Origin: Nigrospora sphaerica
Taxonomy: Eukaryota > Ascomycota > Sordariomycetes > Amphisphaeriales > Apiosporaceae
Assembly (NCBI GenBank): GCA_018287875.1
Contig: JAGVVL010000001.1
Span: 6,448,001-6,512,000 of the forward strand
Length of the DNA: 64,000 nt
Direction: 5' to 3'
Part shown: positions 45,274 through 58,294 of the stretch, in pieces
How positions within the stretch are numbered: the first letter of the stretch is position 1
How the letters are laid out: the number at the start of each line of letters is the position of its first letter
The notes under the pieces: generated by a model
What the model saw: only the letters and a program-made list of their open reading frames with translations
Told to the model about the DNA's origin: nothing
Database searches by the model: none
Made by a program: the position numbers and the translations under genes

Positions 45274-45831
45274 GATGGGGCAAGCTGCTCTTCAGCTGGA
45301 TGAAGGGCGGCAAGCTGGTTGACAAAGTCAATGGGTCGTGAGACGGTCGGGAGGGTCGATGAGGTCGTCGAGAAACAATTAAAGAGCTCACGGCCACTGG
45401 GTGCCAGGTTTTTTGGGTATCTGCTGTTCAACACTCACCCGGCCCCACAATATCTGGCCAATGGGGACCTCCTATTTCAAATGCTTAGGCGCAGCGCCAC
45501 AGCCCGCATTGCCTACCAGCCACATGCGAGTCGGCTATACCCAACCAACGCTACGTGCTTCTCCGAACTGGAGTGGCATGGAACGGCAACCACCGAGCGG
45601 GTCACACGAGGTGCATACTCGGAAGCTTTAAACAGATGTCGATCGTATTTTACGGCGAGGAATATTGCTAATTGTAGCCATTGGTGCACGGGAGCATAAA
45701 AAAAGCCCAATATGTTTACTTAATCAATCGGGAGATGGAGCGGCACGTCGCCTTTGTTACACGGGACTTGCGCTCTCCACAGCGGTCCATCTCCGTACTA
45801 TAGAAGAATACTCACTAGGACTACCGACTGC
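45274..45831. other. Intergenic between ARO3-type gene and cytochrome c1 gene
   Basis: About 560 bp serve as terminator region of the DAHP synthase gene and promoter of the cytochrome c1 gene. No gene was recognised. Confidence 0.5.
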
Positions 45832-47142
<1,311 letters not shown>

Positions 47143-47830
47143 ACGGACAATGCGCAGGGCGCTCGTAGAACGCACGCAGTCTTGCTGTACGGTATACCTG
47201 AAAGACACGCTTGAGCTTGGTAACGTGTGGTCAATTTGCAGCGTTCGTCAACAACGCTGAGAATAAAAACTCGTGCTGGCGGCGAAAACGATGGATGGAG
47301 GGGGAGCTGTCCAGTTGTGTCGCAACTCTTAGTTGTAGGTATTGGTTCATAGTGGGGCGTTGGGTATTTCAGCTTGCCGGTGAACGGAGCACCGTCATCA
47401 TTCTCATAAAATAACCATGCAAGTCATGCATAAATTCCATAAGTACATGTTACCTACCTCTTCTTCTGTACTGGCAGCCTGCTTTTCGCTGGTTGGCGCC
47501 GGAAGCAACTGCGCAGCTGCGTCGACAGCGCCGGACTTGAAATCGGTCCGAAACACTTCTGTTCCCCCAGGTCATCATGCCATCTTAAGGTATGTACATG
47601 ACATACATACCCGAGTACATGTTGGGAGGTGGATGTGGGTGCAGCCAGACCGACATAAAGCAGCATTTTTAACATAAACATTTCATACGCCGGCATGCAT
47701 GTGTGTCTACCCCTAGATCATTGTATGTTATAGAAAGATAATTCCTCGTCTTCTCTATATCAAGGCAGTGCGCATGCAGTGCTTCGTATTGCGGGATGGA
47801 GGTGAAGTACAGTATCACGACGGTAGACTC
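47143..47830. other. Intergenic, FAR-17a/AIG1 gene to DAHP synthase gene
   Basis: No gene was recognised. It is the promoter side of the DAHP synthase; no general-control (TGACTCA) site was found with certainty. Confidence 0.45.
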
Positions 47831-48599
47831 TCATTTGATCTTGCGAATACCAGCAGGGTCGTGAAGAGCCTCCTTCTTGAATTGCTCAATACCATTCAGC
47901 TTGCCGTATACCCATTTCAAGGACATGGTACTGCCAGTCATCAACACGGCCGAAAAGGTGAAGAGCAATGCCCTCTGCCACAGACTAAGCAAGTCAAAGA
48001 TCGGATAAGGATACCTGCCATGTTATCAGTAAACGAGCCACGTCAATGCTGTAGGGGGGTATGTTCTACCATCCGTTCTGGTTGAAACAGTACTCTACCC
48101 AGAACCAATATGCGAATGCCAAGGTCATGCTCAGAGCCATGGACGAGTAGGCTCGGATGGTCCAGGGCGGACTCAGCAAGAGCAGGTCCAGAGAGAGCAG
48201 CAGCGCGGGGGCGGCATGGAAGCCGATATCCGGTAGAATGGCGAGCTGGAACTCGGGCGGAAAGACGAGCGATTTGTCGATTGCACACAGGCCCCAGTAG
48301 AGGATGGTGATGAGGGCCTCAAGGGGCGTTGAGCAGACGGCAAGGACATTCTTGACGGCAAAGAGCTGGTTCGACAGGGTGATATCCGCCAGAAGACCGA
48401 CAATGAAGGTAAGTTGGGATAGACCCAGGCCCAGAATTGTCAAGAATTGGTAATGGCCACCGTAGGCGCTCGAGAAAGGAGTTTCCCACGTGTTGAGAAA
48501 CCGGAACGAAGCGGCAAAGGATGCAATGCCCACAGCATGCAGCAGCAAGGAGAACTGCCTCGAAGGTGCAGCGAATCGCTGTAGTGGATGGCGAGGCAT
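47831..48599 (-). CDS. FAR-17a/AIG1-like integral membrane protein
   Basis: Animal members (AIG1, ADTRP) hydrolyse fatty-acid esters of hydroxy fatty acids using a membrane Thr and His; fungal members are uncharacterised. Two exons (48599-48070, 48014-47831) around a 55-nt intron encode 237 residues. About six hydrophobic segments are visible. FLNTWETPFSSAYGGHYQFL is the conserved stretch after the first membrane helix, and DIGFHAAPALLLSLDLLLL holds a His placed where the catalytic His is expected. The second exon supplies the last membrane helix (RALLFTFSAVLMTGSTMSLK) and a soluble tail. The frame is open further upstream, but the start at 48599 (MPRHPLQRFA) fits the family best. The substrate is unknown. 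It is probably in the ER or another inner membrane. Confidence 0.9.
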
Positions 48600-49666
48600 G
48601 GTGGCACGAGCCAAACAAAAGCGGTACAGAGGCGACGGACGAACGTAAACCAGGGGTTGAGGGGTTGCGATGCTGGGAGCAAAGGCCGGCACCTACTGGG
48701 GAGTTGATCGATTTTGACAAGAGCTAGATGAGGCCGGACGATAGAAAGCACTCTCGAGCAACTGTCGTCATTAACGCTGAGCAGAACTGTTGCGAACCCC
48801 CACGTGGGCCAGGTAGGTCGCCCTGTCGGGCTTTCGGCCACTTCGATGGTCCCGGCGCGTTCCCACTCCTGCGGTTCCGTACCAGCAGGAACAGCACTCG
48901 GACTTCCACAAAGCAGCAGGGCTACTTATGGGTCCTTGGCCTATATGCTGGGTGTGTAGATGGGTAGGTATAATGGAAACAAGTCTCGAATCAACACGGT
49001 GGGATCGACTGACGCAGTTGGCTTTGTAGGCGACTCTGCGAACATAGCTGTAGCTCTACCGACGCGAGTTGGATAGACCGGCCGTTTGACGGTGTAAGGT
49101 TCAAGAGTGAGGCACAACCTGAGCAACTAGCCACCTGTACTTTGAAATCCTCTCTGAGGCTAGTCGTCTGCTTCCATTTGAATACAGCCCGTGTGGCAGG
49201 TGATAGGTAGTATTGAGGTTAATTATAAGCAGCCAGCGGGGTAGGAAGGCCGTACTGCCCACGGAGAACACAGCAGCGGGCATGTTCTCACTATTCTATT
49301 CGGATGGGAGGATTTTGAGGCACAGGCAGGTAGGTACTGTTACATCTTCTGTACATGTATTAAACTAACAGCCCCCTTCTAGAGCTTGGTGTGGGAAAGC
49401 TCTGTGTGGGGGGTAGCGGGTGTAGTAGGTAGGTACATTTGGGCCGTATGGGCTGTAATTATGAGCTCCATTAAATGCCCTGGATTGGGGATCGGCGGTC
49501 GGCGTGCGGCTGCAGCTCCCCAAATTTCACGATTGGGATTCGGACCTGCGCAAGCAAGCAAACACCAAACAAACAGAGACCCCCAACACGATTGGACAGC
49601 AACCCGATTCCTATTTCGGCACCGCTTTCCCTGCTGCGCGCTCAGCCTGCTCTACGATAATCGAGA
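48600..49666. other. Divergent intergenic region between FAR-17a/AIG1 and cyp15 genes
   Basis: No gene was recognised. It contains AGGTAGGTAC at 49328-49337 and TAGTAGGTAGGTAC at 49423-49436. Confidence 0.5.
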
Positions 49667-51678
49667 ATGGCGGACAGAGAGGGCGACGAGGACGCCAAGT
49701 CCACCAAACGCAGCTTTGCTGACTTCGCCGCAGCCCAAGATGGCGGCAGTGGTGAGTTCCTTTGGACGGCGACACGGGCGCGCATCGCGAGGCAAGGCAC
49801 GACTGACACTGCGCTCTCCCAGACAGCTCCTCGGATGATGATATGGGGCCACAGTTGCCCTCGACGGCCCCGAGGAAAAAGCGACGGGTCCTACCGTACG
49901 AGAAGCTGTACATCTCGGCACTGCCCAAATCAACGCGCTATTCCAAGTCGCTGATGCACAAGGAGCAGCTGTCATTCGTCACCGTGACGCCCCTGACCGA
50001 CTTTCTTATTACGAGCTCCGTCGACGGGGTCGTCAAGTTTTGGAAAAAGGTGGCTGAAAGCATTGAGTTTGTCAAGGAGTTTAAGGCACATCAGGGCGAG
50101 ATCCGATCCGTGTCCGTCAGCCAGGACGGGCGCAGCTTCGCAACCGCTGGCGCCGACAAGACGGTCAAGATCTTCGACGTCATTACCTTCGATCTGCTGG
50201 CCATGGTCTCCCTCGAGTACACGCCCAGGTGCATCTGCTGGGTACATAAACGCGGCGCCTCTCTGCCCCTGCTGGCCATATCCGACGACGCGCAACCACT
50301 GGTACACGTCTACGACGGGCGGGGTGAGAGCCAGTTACCCATACATATCATCAAGGGGCTCCATCGAAGCGTCGTGTCTGTCATGGCTTTCAACGACGCG
50401 TATGACTGCGTCGTGTCGGCGGATGACGCCGGCATGCTCGAGTACTGGCGTCCCCACGGCGACTACGAAAAGCCCGACACCGTCTTTCAATACAAGAGTT
50501 CGACCAGCCTGTTTGAGTTCAAGAAGGCCAAGTCCACGCCTGTGTCTTTGACCGTATCGCCCACGGGCCAGCAGTTTGTCTCATTTTCCCTGCCCGACCG
50601 CAAGATCCGAATCTTCGAGTTCGCCACCGCAAAATTGTACCGAACCTACGACGAATCCATGCAGGTCATCGAGGAGATGCAGCAAGCCGGCACGGCCATG
50701 CAGACGTTGGAAGAGGTGGAGTTCGGGAGGCGGCTGGCGGCTGAGCGCGAGCTCGAGTCGCCCGCTCTCAGGAACAAGACCAACGTGATTTTTGACGAGT
50801 CGGGCCATTTTGTTCTGTACGGGTCCATCCTCGGCGTCAAGGTCATCAACACCTTGACGAACCGGGTGGTAAAGATCTACGGCAAGGACGAGAACATCCG
50901 CCCTGTCAACCTAGCTCTCTACCAGGGCCAGCCGCAGAAAAAAGGCGTAACCACGGTCGCGATGGCGGCGTCCAGCAACCCCCTACTCCAGGAGTCGGAA
51001 ACGCGCGATCCGATCCTTGTAGCGACATCGGTCGGCAAAGTGCGTTTTTACATGTTTACCAACGAAGAGGAGATCTTCAAATCGGAGCGCGATATTCAAA
51101 ACGAGAAGCCGACTATGCTGGGGGCGAAGAAGGCGGAGCAGAAGAAGCAGGCCGAGACGGGCACGGCGGCGGTCCTCCACACGACCTATGGCGACATTCA
51201 CATCCGGCTGTTCCCCGACGCGGCGCCCAAGGCCGTCGAAAACTTTGTAACGCATGCCAAACGCGGCTACTACAACAGCACCATCTTCCACCGTGTTATC
51301 CGCAAGTTCATGATCCAGGGAGGCGACCCCCTCGGCGACGGGACGGGGGGCGAGAGCATCTGGGGCAGGGAATTCGAGGACGAATTTAGCACGCTGCGAC
51401 ACGACAAGCCCTACACGGTCAGCATGGCCAACGCTGGGCCCAACACTAACGGGAGTCAATTCTTTATCACTACGGAAAAGACGGTACGTTGTCTGAGACG
51501 AGTCGGGGCCGCACGCTGCGTTAGCTGACACTTGGTGTAGCCATGGCTCGACAACAAGCACACCATCTTTGGACGGGCCGTCCAAGGCCTCGACGTGATT
51601 CATAAAATTGAGAATGCGCGCACCTACAAGGAAAAACCCGAGGAGGACATCAAAATACTCAACATTGATGTCATGTAG
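49667..51678 (+). CDS. cyp15: WD40-cyclophilin peptidyl-prolyl cis-trans isomerase (PPWD1/cyp15 type)
   Basis: A nuclear cyclophilin linked to spliceosomes in animals. Three exons (49667-49751, 49823-51483, 51541-51678) encode 627 residues. The N-terminus is acidic/basic, with a nuclear-signal-like PRKKRRV. WD40 repeats occupy about 50-400 ([26 protein letters not shown] and others). A linker with Lys/Glu precedes the cyclophilin domain from about 475 to the end: [20 protein letters not shown], the catalytic [24 protein letters not shown] and, in the last exon, [15 protein letters not shown]. All catalytic positions seen (Arg, Phe, Gln of FHRVI-FMIQ) are intact, so an active isomerase is likely. 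Intron 2 falls exactly between ITTEKT and PWLDNK, a common place in cyclophilin genes. Both introns have canonical donors. Confidence 0.95.
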
Positions 51679-53387
51679 TTCGGTGCTGACTTTTGGCTTT
51701 TTCGATTGTCAGGCATTCGTGGTGCTACCCGAAGTCCATATTTGACACGGGGTACCCGGTCATAGGGAGATACAGGGCTGGGCGATGGGGGGGGGTCTCT
51801 TGGGACATGCCGACAGTCTTTGGAACCTGGTCACCTGGCTATCGACTGGCTAGCGACAAGCTTGGACAGACGGGCAGACGCGTGGACGGCCGAGCGAGCG
51901 AAGGTGGACAGGGTGGAAAGACTTAGTTTTGATGGGGCTGGGGTTGCGATGGGGGTAAGGGACGGGGGCATGGACAAGATGGGGTTGAGGAGAGGGAGGG
52001 GGCGACGAGGATCCATGGTCTGGGATGGAGGCACAGGCCAAACAGAGGCTTGGATGGAGACTGGGACTGGGGGACGGGGCTCATGCGGCCATCCATGCAC
52101 CAGTCGGTACTTTGCCTGCCTACGTCTCTCTGTCGTCCTGCCGAGCCAACCAGCCAGGCCGCCCACCCACACATCCCTTTTGCTGCTGCCAGTCGCCACG
52201 ATGATGAGCAGAGACGAACAGCATGTAGGTAGCTCGTAGCGCCGTCGCTTCGCCAAAAGGCCCCGGCTGGTCGCGGCTCAGTAGTCGAAATATTCGGCTA
52301 CGAATCATGCCCCACGTGGAGAGCGTCTGGCCCTGCCGGCGGGGGCCAGTTGTCCGCCTGCCCGCCTGCCCGACTTGGTAGGGGGAGGGGCGATAGACAG
52401 GCATGAAGGTCACCTCAGGTAGGGCAGAGAAGAAGAGGAGAGAGAAGTTAGGCTGGAGAGAAACTCCTAACGGCAGTGGGGGGGGGGGGGGAGAGGAGAC
52501 GAGGGATGGGGCAGGGCAGGCAGGACAGGGCCAAACTGCAGAGACCAAACAGACGGGCTAAATGCTGGACACGACTGACACCGGCTGGCCACCGGCCTTA
52601 TCGCGCCAATCCGGCGGGTAGACTGTAGATCAGATTGCGAATGACGAGCCAACGAAGTGCTTCATCAATCAGATGAGAGGCGAAACCCTGCCTGCCCTGC
52701 TAGCCCTGTGTAGTCGCGGTCCTCGCCTGGGCGGCCCCATTGCATCCGTGGGCCTGCATGCATCCTATCCATGGATACATACTTGTGCTTACTTCTCTTT
52801 CTGCCTCTCTCTCTCTCATATGCCCTTGGCTTGCCGGGGGTATCCGTATCCCATCCTTGTGCTGCAGGCCTACTACTACTATTACTACTTAAGTACATGC
52901 GGACAGTGCCTGCTGCCTACCCTGCCTGGCGCCTGTCACCCCGTGCATCCCTTCTGCCGAGGGTCCTTGTCTTCCCCTGGGCTTCCAGCGTATACGTAAG
53001 GTTGCTCTTTGCGACGAGCGGAAGCGTGTCTGAATGGCTCGCTCACTTTGGCAGTCTGTCTCCCCGCCGACCTGACTTGGGCCCCGGCGCCGCTGTCGCC
53101 GCTGTCGCCGCCGCCGACGATAACGATACCGGCAGCGACGACGACGACAACGACAACAACTACTCCTTCAGCGAGCCAACCGCCGTCCGCCCCAGCCCGT
53201 CTCAACGGCCCGCCGCCCGCCTGGCCGGCCGATTGACTGACTGGCTCCCGGACTGGCCTGTCGTACTACAAGTAAAGTAGGCATGCACTCAACGCCGGGC
53301 CAGAGACTTGGGGTATCGCATTATTAGCCGCCGGCCGATGCAACCAAAGCGACCTCCTGCCTCTGCCACCTATTGCGAAGCCACACA
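51679..53387. other. Intergenic: cyp15 3' flank and promoter side of the Zn2Cys6 gene
   Basis: No gene was recognised. It is GC-rich, with a G14 run at 52478-52491. A stretch at 53090-53200 codes for nothing but has runs of CGC/GAC triplets. Several open frames on both strands have biased Arg/Pro/Ser content. Confidence 0.5.
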
Positions 53388-56313
53388 ATGCCGCGCCCCA
53401 AGAAGCCGGGCGCGCCTGAACCGAAGCGACGGAGTCGAAATGGGTGCTGGTCAGCTGCTCTTGGCAATTCCCTATATGTGCTGTAGATTGGGTGGACTGA
53501 CGTGCCCCGAAAACAAGGCCCTGCAAGAACCGCAAAATCAAGTGCGGTGAGGAGCGCCCCAGTTGCCTCAAGTAAGTCCTGTATCCGCTTTACCTGCCTT
53601 ACACGCGGCGGCCCAGCTTCCTGTGCGCTGGCTCGTGGACGGCGTTGCCGTCCGTGACCCGGAGGGCAACCTCGAGGCAAAAAAGGAACGAGAGCGGCAG
53701 CTCGGGGGCGTACAGGCCGCCGTATACCCGCCTGCTGCAGCCCGACACCCGCCGACATTCCCCGGGCCTTCCCAGACTAACTCGGATGCTGTATAGTTGC
53801 CAAAAGGTAGGCGAGCCTTGCGACTATAGCATTCGCCTGAACTGGGACGGCCGTAGAGGAAAACGGACCGAGCCCGAACCTGGTGATTCCAACCCGGAGC
53901 TGCCGTCTTCCGCCCTTCCAGCCAAAGGCTTCAAATTGGTCCACCAGTTTCCGTCTTCATCAACCGCTTCGGGCAGCCGCAGGTTGGAACCGCTGACCCC
54001 CTCTGCTGGGGGATCGACGGGTGGAACCACGCCGTCGACACCGACTGCCACCGTCGAGGCTTCGGGGACGCCTCCCCAGAACTCTTCGGATATCGTCCGC
54101 GCCCGTCCGGCGAAGCGTGTCAAACGGAACACCGATGTCGGGACGCAGGACCCGGCCGAGAATAAGTCGTGTGCCTCTCCGGCCTCGACGGGAGACCCGG
54201 GCTCCGTCCCCTTCCGGTTCGCGGTTCCCAGTATCTCCTCGGCCGGGTCGCCCGTGACGCCAGCAACGCCCTCGGCCTACAGCGATGATGATCGTCGGTA
54301 CGCCCCCACGCCGCGCGCGGACCGCTGGCCTGTAACGTCCCCCGATATTAGAAGGATGTCGGTACATTCTCTCCTCTCCGGCCCCCCCGGTCCCCAGGGT
54401 CCGCACGAGGAATATACTAGCCCGAGCAGCATGCATTCGGGCAGCGTAGACACGCACCTCTCCTATTATTCGTCGCAGCCAAGGTACTACGGTACCGACC
54501 GCGGCTTACCGGACCTGGACCTTGGTAAGAACGACGACAACAATGCCATCAGCTTGGCCGTGTCTCCGGCGAGTCAATGCGCCTCGCTAGCAACCCCCTC
54601 GGGCGAGTCGGATTACTCGGACCACCAGTTCCCCAACGAGTTCGGCTTCGGCGTTGAGACCAACGACATGACCGAAGATGCAGGTGGGTATTATGACAAG
54701 CCTGTACAGATCTTCATACCGCCTCACCTCGAGCCATTGCCGCCCAAGTAAGTTCGTACCGACGAGACGAACGCGGGGCCCATGCTTACCCATGCCGAAT
54801 CAGGCTTCTGCACAATCCCATGAATCTTCTGGTATGCCTCCCCCTGCCGCCTGCGTAAGGACCGCGTACTGACGTCGCTTGCAGTACTTCGTAAGTCGTG
54901 GCCAGGGTTGGACGTGCTTGCGGCCTCTAATGCAGTTTGCCAGCACCATTTTATAAACCACACGGCAAAGGGTAAGCTTCGTCCGGAGAGGCGTGGCCGT
55001 TGCCCACGGCCGTTCCGCCTGAGATGGGGTAGACACTTACATATCTTGGCAGTCTTGGTCCCTTACGACGACCCTCAAGCCAACCCTTTCCGAACAACTC
55101 TTCCTCAGATCGCGGTGAAAAACGACGATCTTCTGGCCCTCGTACTTGCATACTCAGGTAAGGTTTATTCGTAGCGTATGGATCCTGGCCGTCGGCGGGG
55201 CTAAGACTATCATCAGCTTCACACCGAGCCCGGGTGCTGAAGCACCCGGAACCACAGCTGCGCATCGCCACCTGGGTTACAGACATCTTCCCCACGCTGC
55301 GCCAGGCTCTCTCGGATCCGCAGAAGAATTTCTCCGACGCCAACCTCGCCAGTGCCATCATGCTTGCTTCCCTGGAGATAGTGTCGCCCAAGGTGTTTGG
55401 GTACGAGATCCCCTGGCAGAAGCATCTGAGCCTGGCACGAGAGCTCATCACGGCGCGGCCGGGCGGGCTGCATTACCAAAGCAACTTTCGACAAGACAAT
55501 GTGTGCTCTTTCTTATGGAGCTGGGCCGCGTACATGGACGTCATATCCAGCTTGACTGGCGGGCCCAAGGACTCGTCCACGGCGTGGATGTTCGACTACG
55601 AGGTCGAGGACAGGAGCGACGGCTACGACGAGATCGATTGCATCATGGGGTTCACCACGCGCTGCTTGTATCTCCTGGCTAAGATTGCCGATTTGGCCCG
55701 AGTGTGCGACGCCGAGCGGCTCCGCATCGGAAGCAACGCGTACCAGAAGTGGGCGCCTAGCAAGGAGACGCTGGATCAGGGCCTAAAGCTCGAGAGGGAC
55801 ATCAAGGAAAGCATGAAGCAGGCGCCGCGGCCGTGCAAGCATATCCACACCAGCGCCAACCTGGACAAGTGGAACCGAGTCGAGCTCATGGCTACGAACG
55901 AGGCCTTCCACTGGGCCGGCCTGGTGCATATATACCGGCGCATTCTAGGACGGCCGTCAGACGACGGGGACGTACAGACGGCTGTGGCCAAGACGATCGC
56001 GTGCTTCGACAACATACGGCGAGGCGGAACGGCGGAACAGTGCATGCTGTTCCCCATGTTCACGGCCGGATGCGATGCGCGGGAGGAGTCCCAGCGAAAC
56101 TTCCTCCTCGAGCGGTTCGAGGCAGGCAAGGCACACGGCATGACGCAGGTAAGCCAATCCGGTGTCCAGGGGCATCCCAGGGCTCAAAGGTGGCTGGCGT
56201 CGCTGCACAGTTCTAACCAGAAACAGGTGCGCAAAGCACGCAAGTTGATGTTGAAGGTATGGGAGACAGGACAGCCTTGGGAGACATTTCTAAGCACCGA
56301 ATTCATTGGGTGA
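53388..56313 (+). CDS. Zn2Cys6 transcription factor with Fungal_trans_2-type middle region
   Basis: Nine exons (53388-53449, 53518-53571, 53797-54747, 54804-54831, 54885-54890, 54944-54971, 55053-55157, 55217-56148, 56227-56313) encode 750 residues. The zinc cluster is textbook: Cys20, 23, 30, 37, 40 and 47 (C-x2-C-x6-C-x6-C-x2-C-x6-C), split over three exons. A basic N-terminus and a Ser/Pro-rich linker precede the regulatory domain, which starts near LLHNPMNLLYFHHFINHTAK and runs to the end. It carries FHWAGLVHIYRRILGRP and LFPMFTAGCDAREESQRNFL, the pattern of the PF11951 class that includes Neurospora acr-2 and yeast-type moc3. Exon 5 is only TACTTC; every alternative joint leads to a stop. 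The target is unknown; a role in drug or stress response is only suggested by the family. Confidence 0.9.
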
Positions 56314-57065
56314 TATGAATAGAGGGTCGGATAGGGACGGCGGCGACGGCGGAAAACCGGCGTATCATCTGGGCTCCTGACCCTTATACAGCGTGGCGTG
56401 GCCATAGGGACGCACAGGGCGGACGGGCGGGTTGGCTGGCTCATCAATATGCATACAGAAAGTATCTGAGGTGCTGAATTCACATGGCCAACCTGGAGAG
56501 ACCGAACCGCAAACAACCCTGGGTATGCGGGTGCTATGGTTAAAGTACTTTAAGTAAAGGGGACCGAAGTGCCTACGGCCTGTGGATGCTGATCTCGGCA
56601 TTGGAGGTTATCGTACCGAATCCCGCGGCGATCACAAGGGAAGATGGGACAAACCACAAGACTCTTATTTATGGATGGGTGAAGTCCTGGAGTTTCCAGT
56701 GGTGAGAAGGATCGCCGCGCCCATGGGGGAGTGGATGGCCCGCATATACGTTAGGTAAGCCGTACCTTACCTTGAGGATGTAAGGTTATGTACGGGGAAG
56801 GTACGGAGTACTTACTCCATATGCACATGCATCGTGTTGATGCTGGCCTGCCCGTCCCCCACAGGGCGACCTTCGCTTCCATTGATCAACCCCCCACCTT
56901 CCCTGTTCAGATCTAATTGATAAAAAAGAAGCAGGTACAAATTACTACCTACTTCTTGCCTCTGCTGACCCCCCTCCTCTCTTCCACCCCGACGCGGCAA
57001 CAACGCGCGGAATCCAAACCCGACTAGCACCACGAACGTCACAAAGTCCCCCCCTCCCGCTCACG
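56314..57065. other. Intergenic, Zn2Cys6 gene to SLD5
   Basis: The part near 56750-56950 is AT-richer, with TACCTTACC and ACTACCTACT motifs. It is the promoter region of SLD5. No gene was recognised. Confidence 0.5.
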
Positions 57066-57731
57066 ATGGACATTGACGACATCCTCCGCGAGGTCGACCC
57101 GCAGTACGACGCGGTGCCCGAGGAGACGCGGGACCTGCAGGCGCTGGCGCGGGCGTGGGTGGCGGAGCGCAGCACCCCGGAGCTGCTGGCGTGGCCGGGA
57201 GATGAGCTGGTGGAGCGCGTCAACGGGCGCGTGGCGGCGCAGGTCGGGCGCGTCGAGGCGCTGACGGGCGACGTGGACCCGCGCAGCAACTTCGCCCTCA
57301 TCGTGCTGCAGACGGAGCTCGAGCGGCTCAAATTCCTCGTGCGCGCCCTCCTGCGCGCCCGCCTGGCCAAGCTCGACCGCCACGCCCTGCACTATCTGTC
57401 GGCGCCGCCGCTGCGCGCCCGCCTGGCCCCCGCCGAGCTCGCCTACGCCACGCGCCACCAGGCCCTCCTGCACCACCACTACCTCGCCTCCTTCCTCGGC
57501 GCCTTCGGCCCCGCCCTGCAGAACCTCAACGACGCCGCCGGCAACGTCAACATGATCGATGCCCCCGACCTCGACGCCGCCGTCTTCATTCGCCTCCTGC
57601 GCGACGCCCGCGTCGAGGGCCGCGGCGTCGACGCCGACGACGTCACCCACGCCCGCCAGGGCGACATCATGATCCTGCGCTGGTCGGATGCCAAACCGCT
57701 GTACGACGCGGGCGATGCCGAACTGGTCTGA
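57066..57731 (+). CDS. SLD5: SLD5, subunit of the GINS DNA replication complex
   Basis: GINS (Sld5-Psf1-Psf2-Psf3) joins Cdc45 and Mcm2-7 to form the replicative helicase in the nucleus. A single exon encodes 221 residues, the usual size. The N-terminal acidic start [20 protein letters not shown], the helical A domain ([20 protein letters not shown], then [17 protein letters not shown]) and the C-terminal B domain ([20 protein letters not shown], then [18 protein letters not shown]) are all recognisable. Coding GC is extreme, with third positions almost all G or C, which also makes a long open frame on the other strand (57039-57761); that one is a by-product. The first ATG in the frame is used. 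Confidence 0.93.
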   Translation: MDIDDILREVDPQYDAVPEETRDLQALARAWVAERSTPELLAWPGDELVERVNGRVAAQVGRVEALTGDVDPRSNFALIVLQTELERLKFLVRALLRARLAKLDRHALHYLSAPPLRARLAPAELAYATRHQALLHHHYLASFLGAFGPALQNLNDAAGNVNMIDAPDLDAAVFIRLLRDARVEGRGVDADDVTHARQGDIMILRWSDAKPLYDAGDAELV

Positions 57732-58294
57732 GACAGCATTCCTCCAAGCCCCGCCGGCCACGCTCGATCCCGGTCAAGCCTCCCGAGAAGCAGGCCCCAA
57801 ACCATAGCGGAAGGACTGGATACCAGGTCAAGCCAGGTCGGGCTCGGACCGTGACGTTGTGCCTGCCGCATAGTCCGTCCGGGACTTCCGGGGGCCGCCC
57901 TATGCCAGTGGTGGTGATGCTCGGCGTCTTGGGTCTACCTATGTCGCCAGCCGCGCCCCCGTAAGCTGGAGGGCGGGTGACGGCCATTACAATGCCCGAT
58001 CTACACGATTTGTTCGGGATGGCTGACATTGCATTGTGGGCGAACCGTATACACGGGTTACCGCGCGTGGCTAGCTGGGCTCACGAAAGGCCGACCTTCG
58101 AGCACCGCCTCCGCAAAACCCCCTTTGCGCCGCTCAGGCTGGCAACCTAATACGATTGGGCGGGAGCAGAGACGGAAGTGCTTCGATCTTGTGTCCAGGC
58201 GAAAGCCTCGTCGATGCTGTGGCGCATAGCCATCGGGCATATCGACTCTGGTCATTGATTGCTAACACGCTTGCACGCGCTCGTCTATCCGATT
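57732..58294. other. Convergent intergenic region between SLD5 and PPE1
   Basis: It is the 3' region of both genes. Nothing else was recognised. Confidence 0.5.

Noticed and set aside
57039..57761. 240-residue minus-strand open frame
   Set aside because: Antisense shadow of SLD5; Val/Gly/Arg-rich without a motif.
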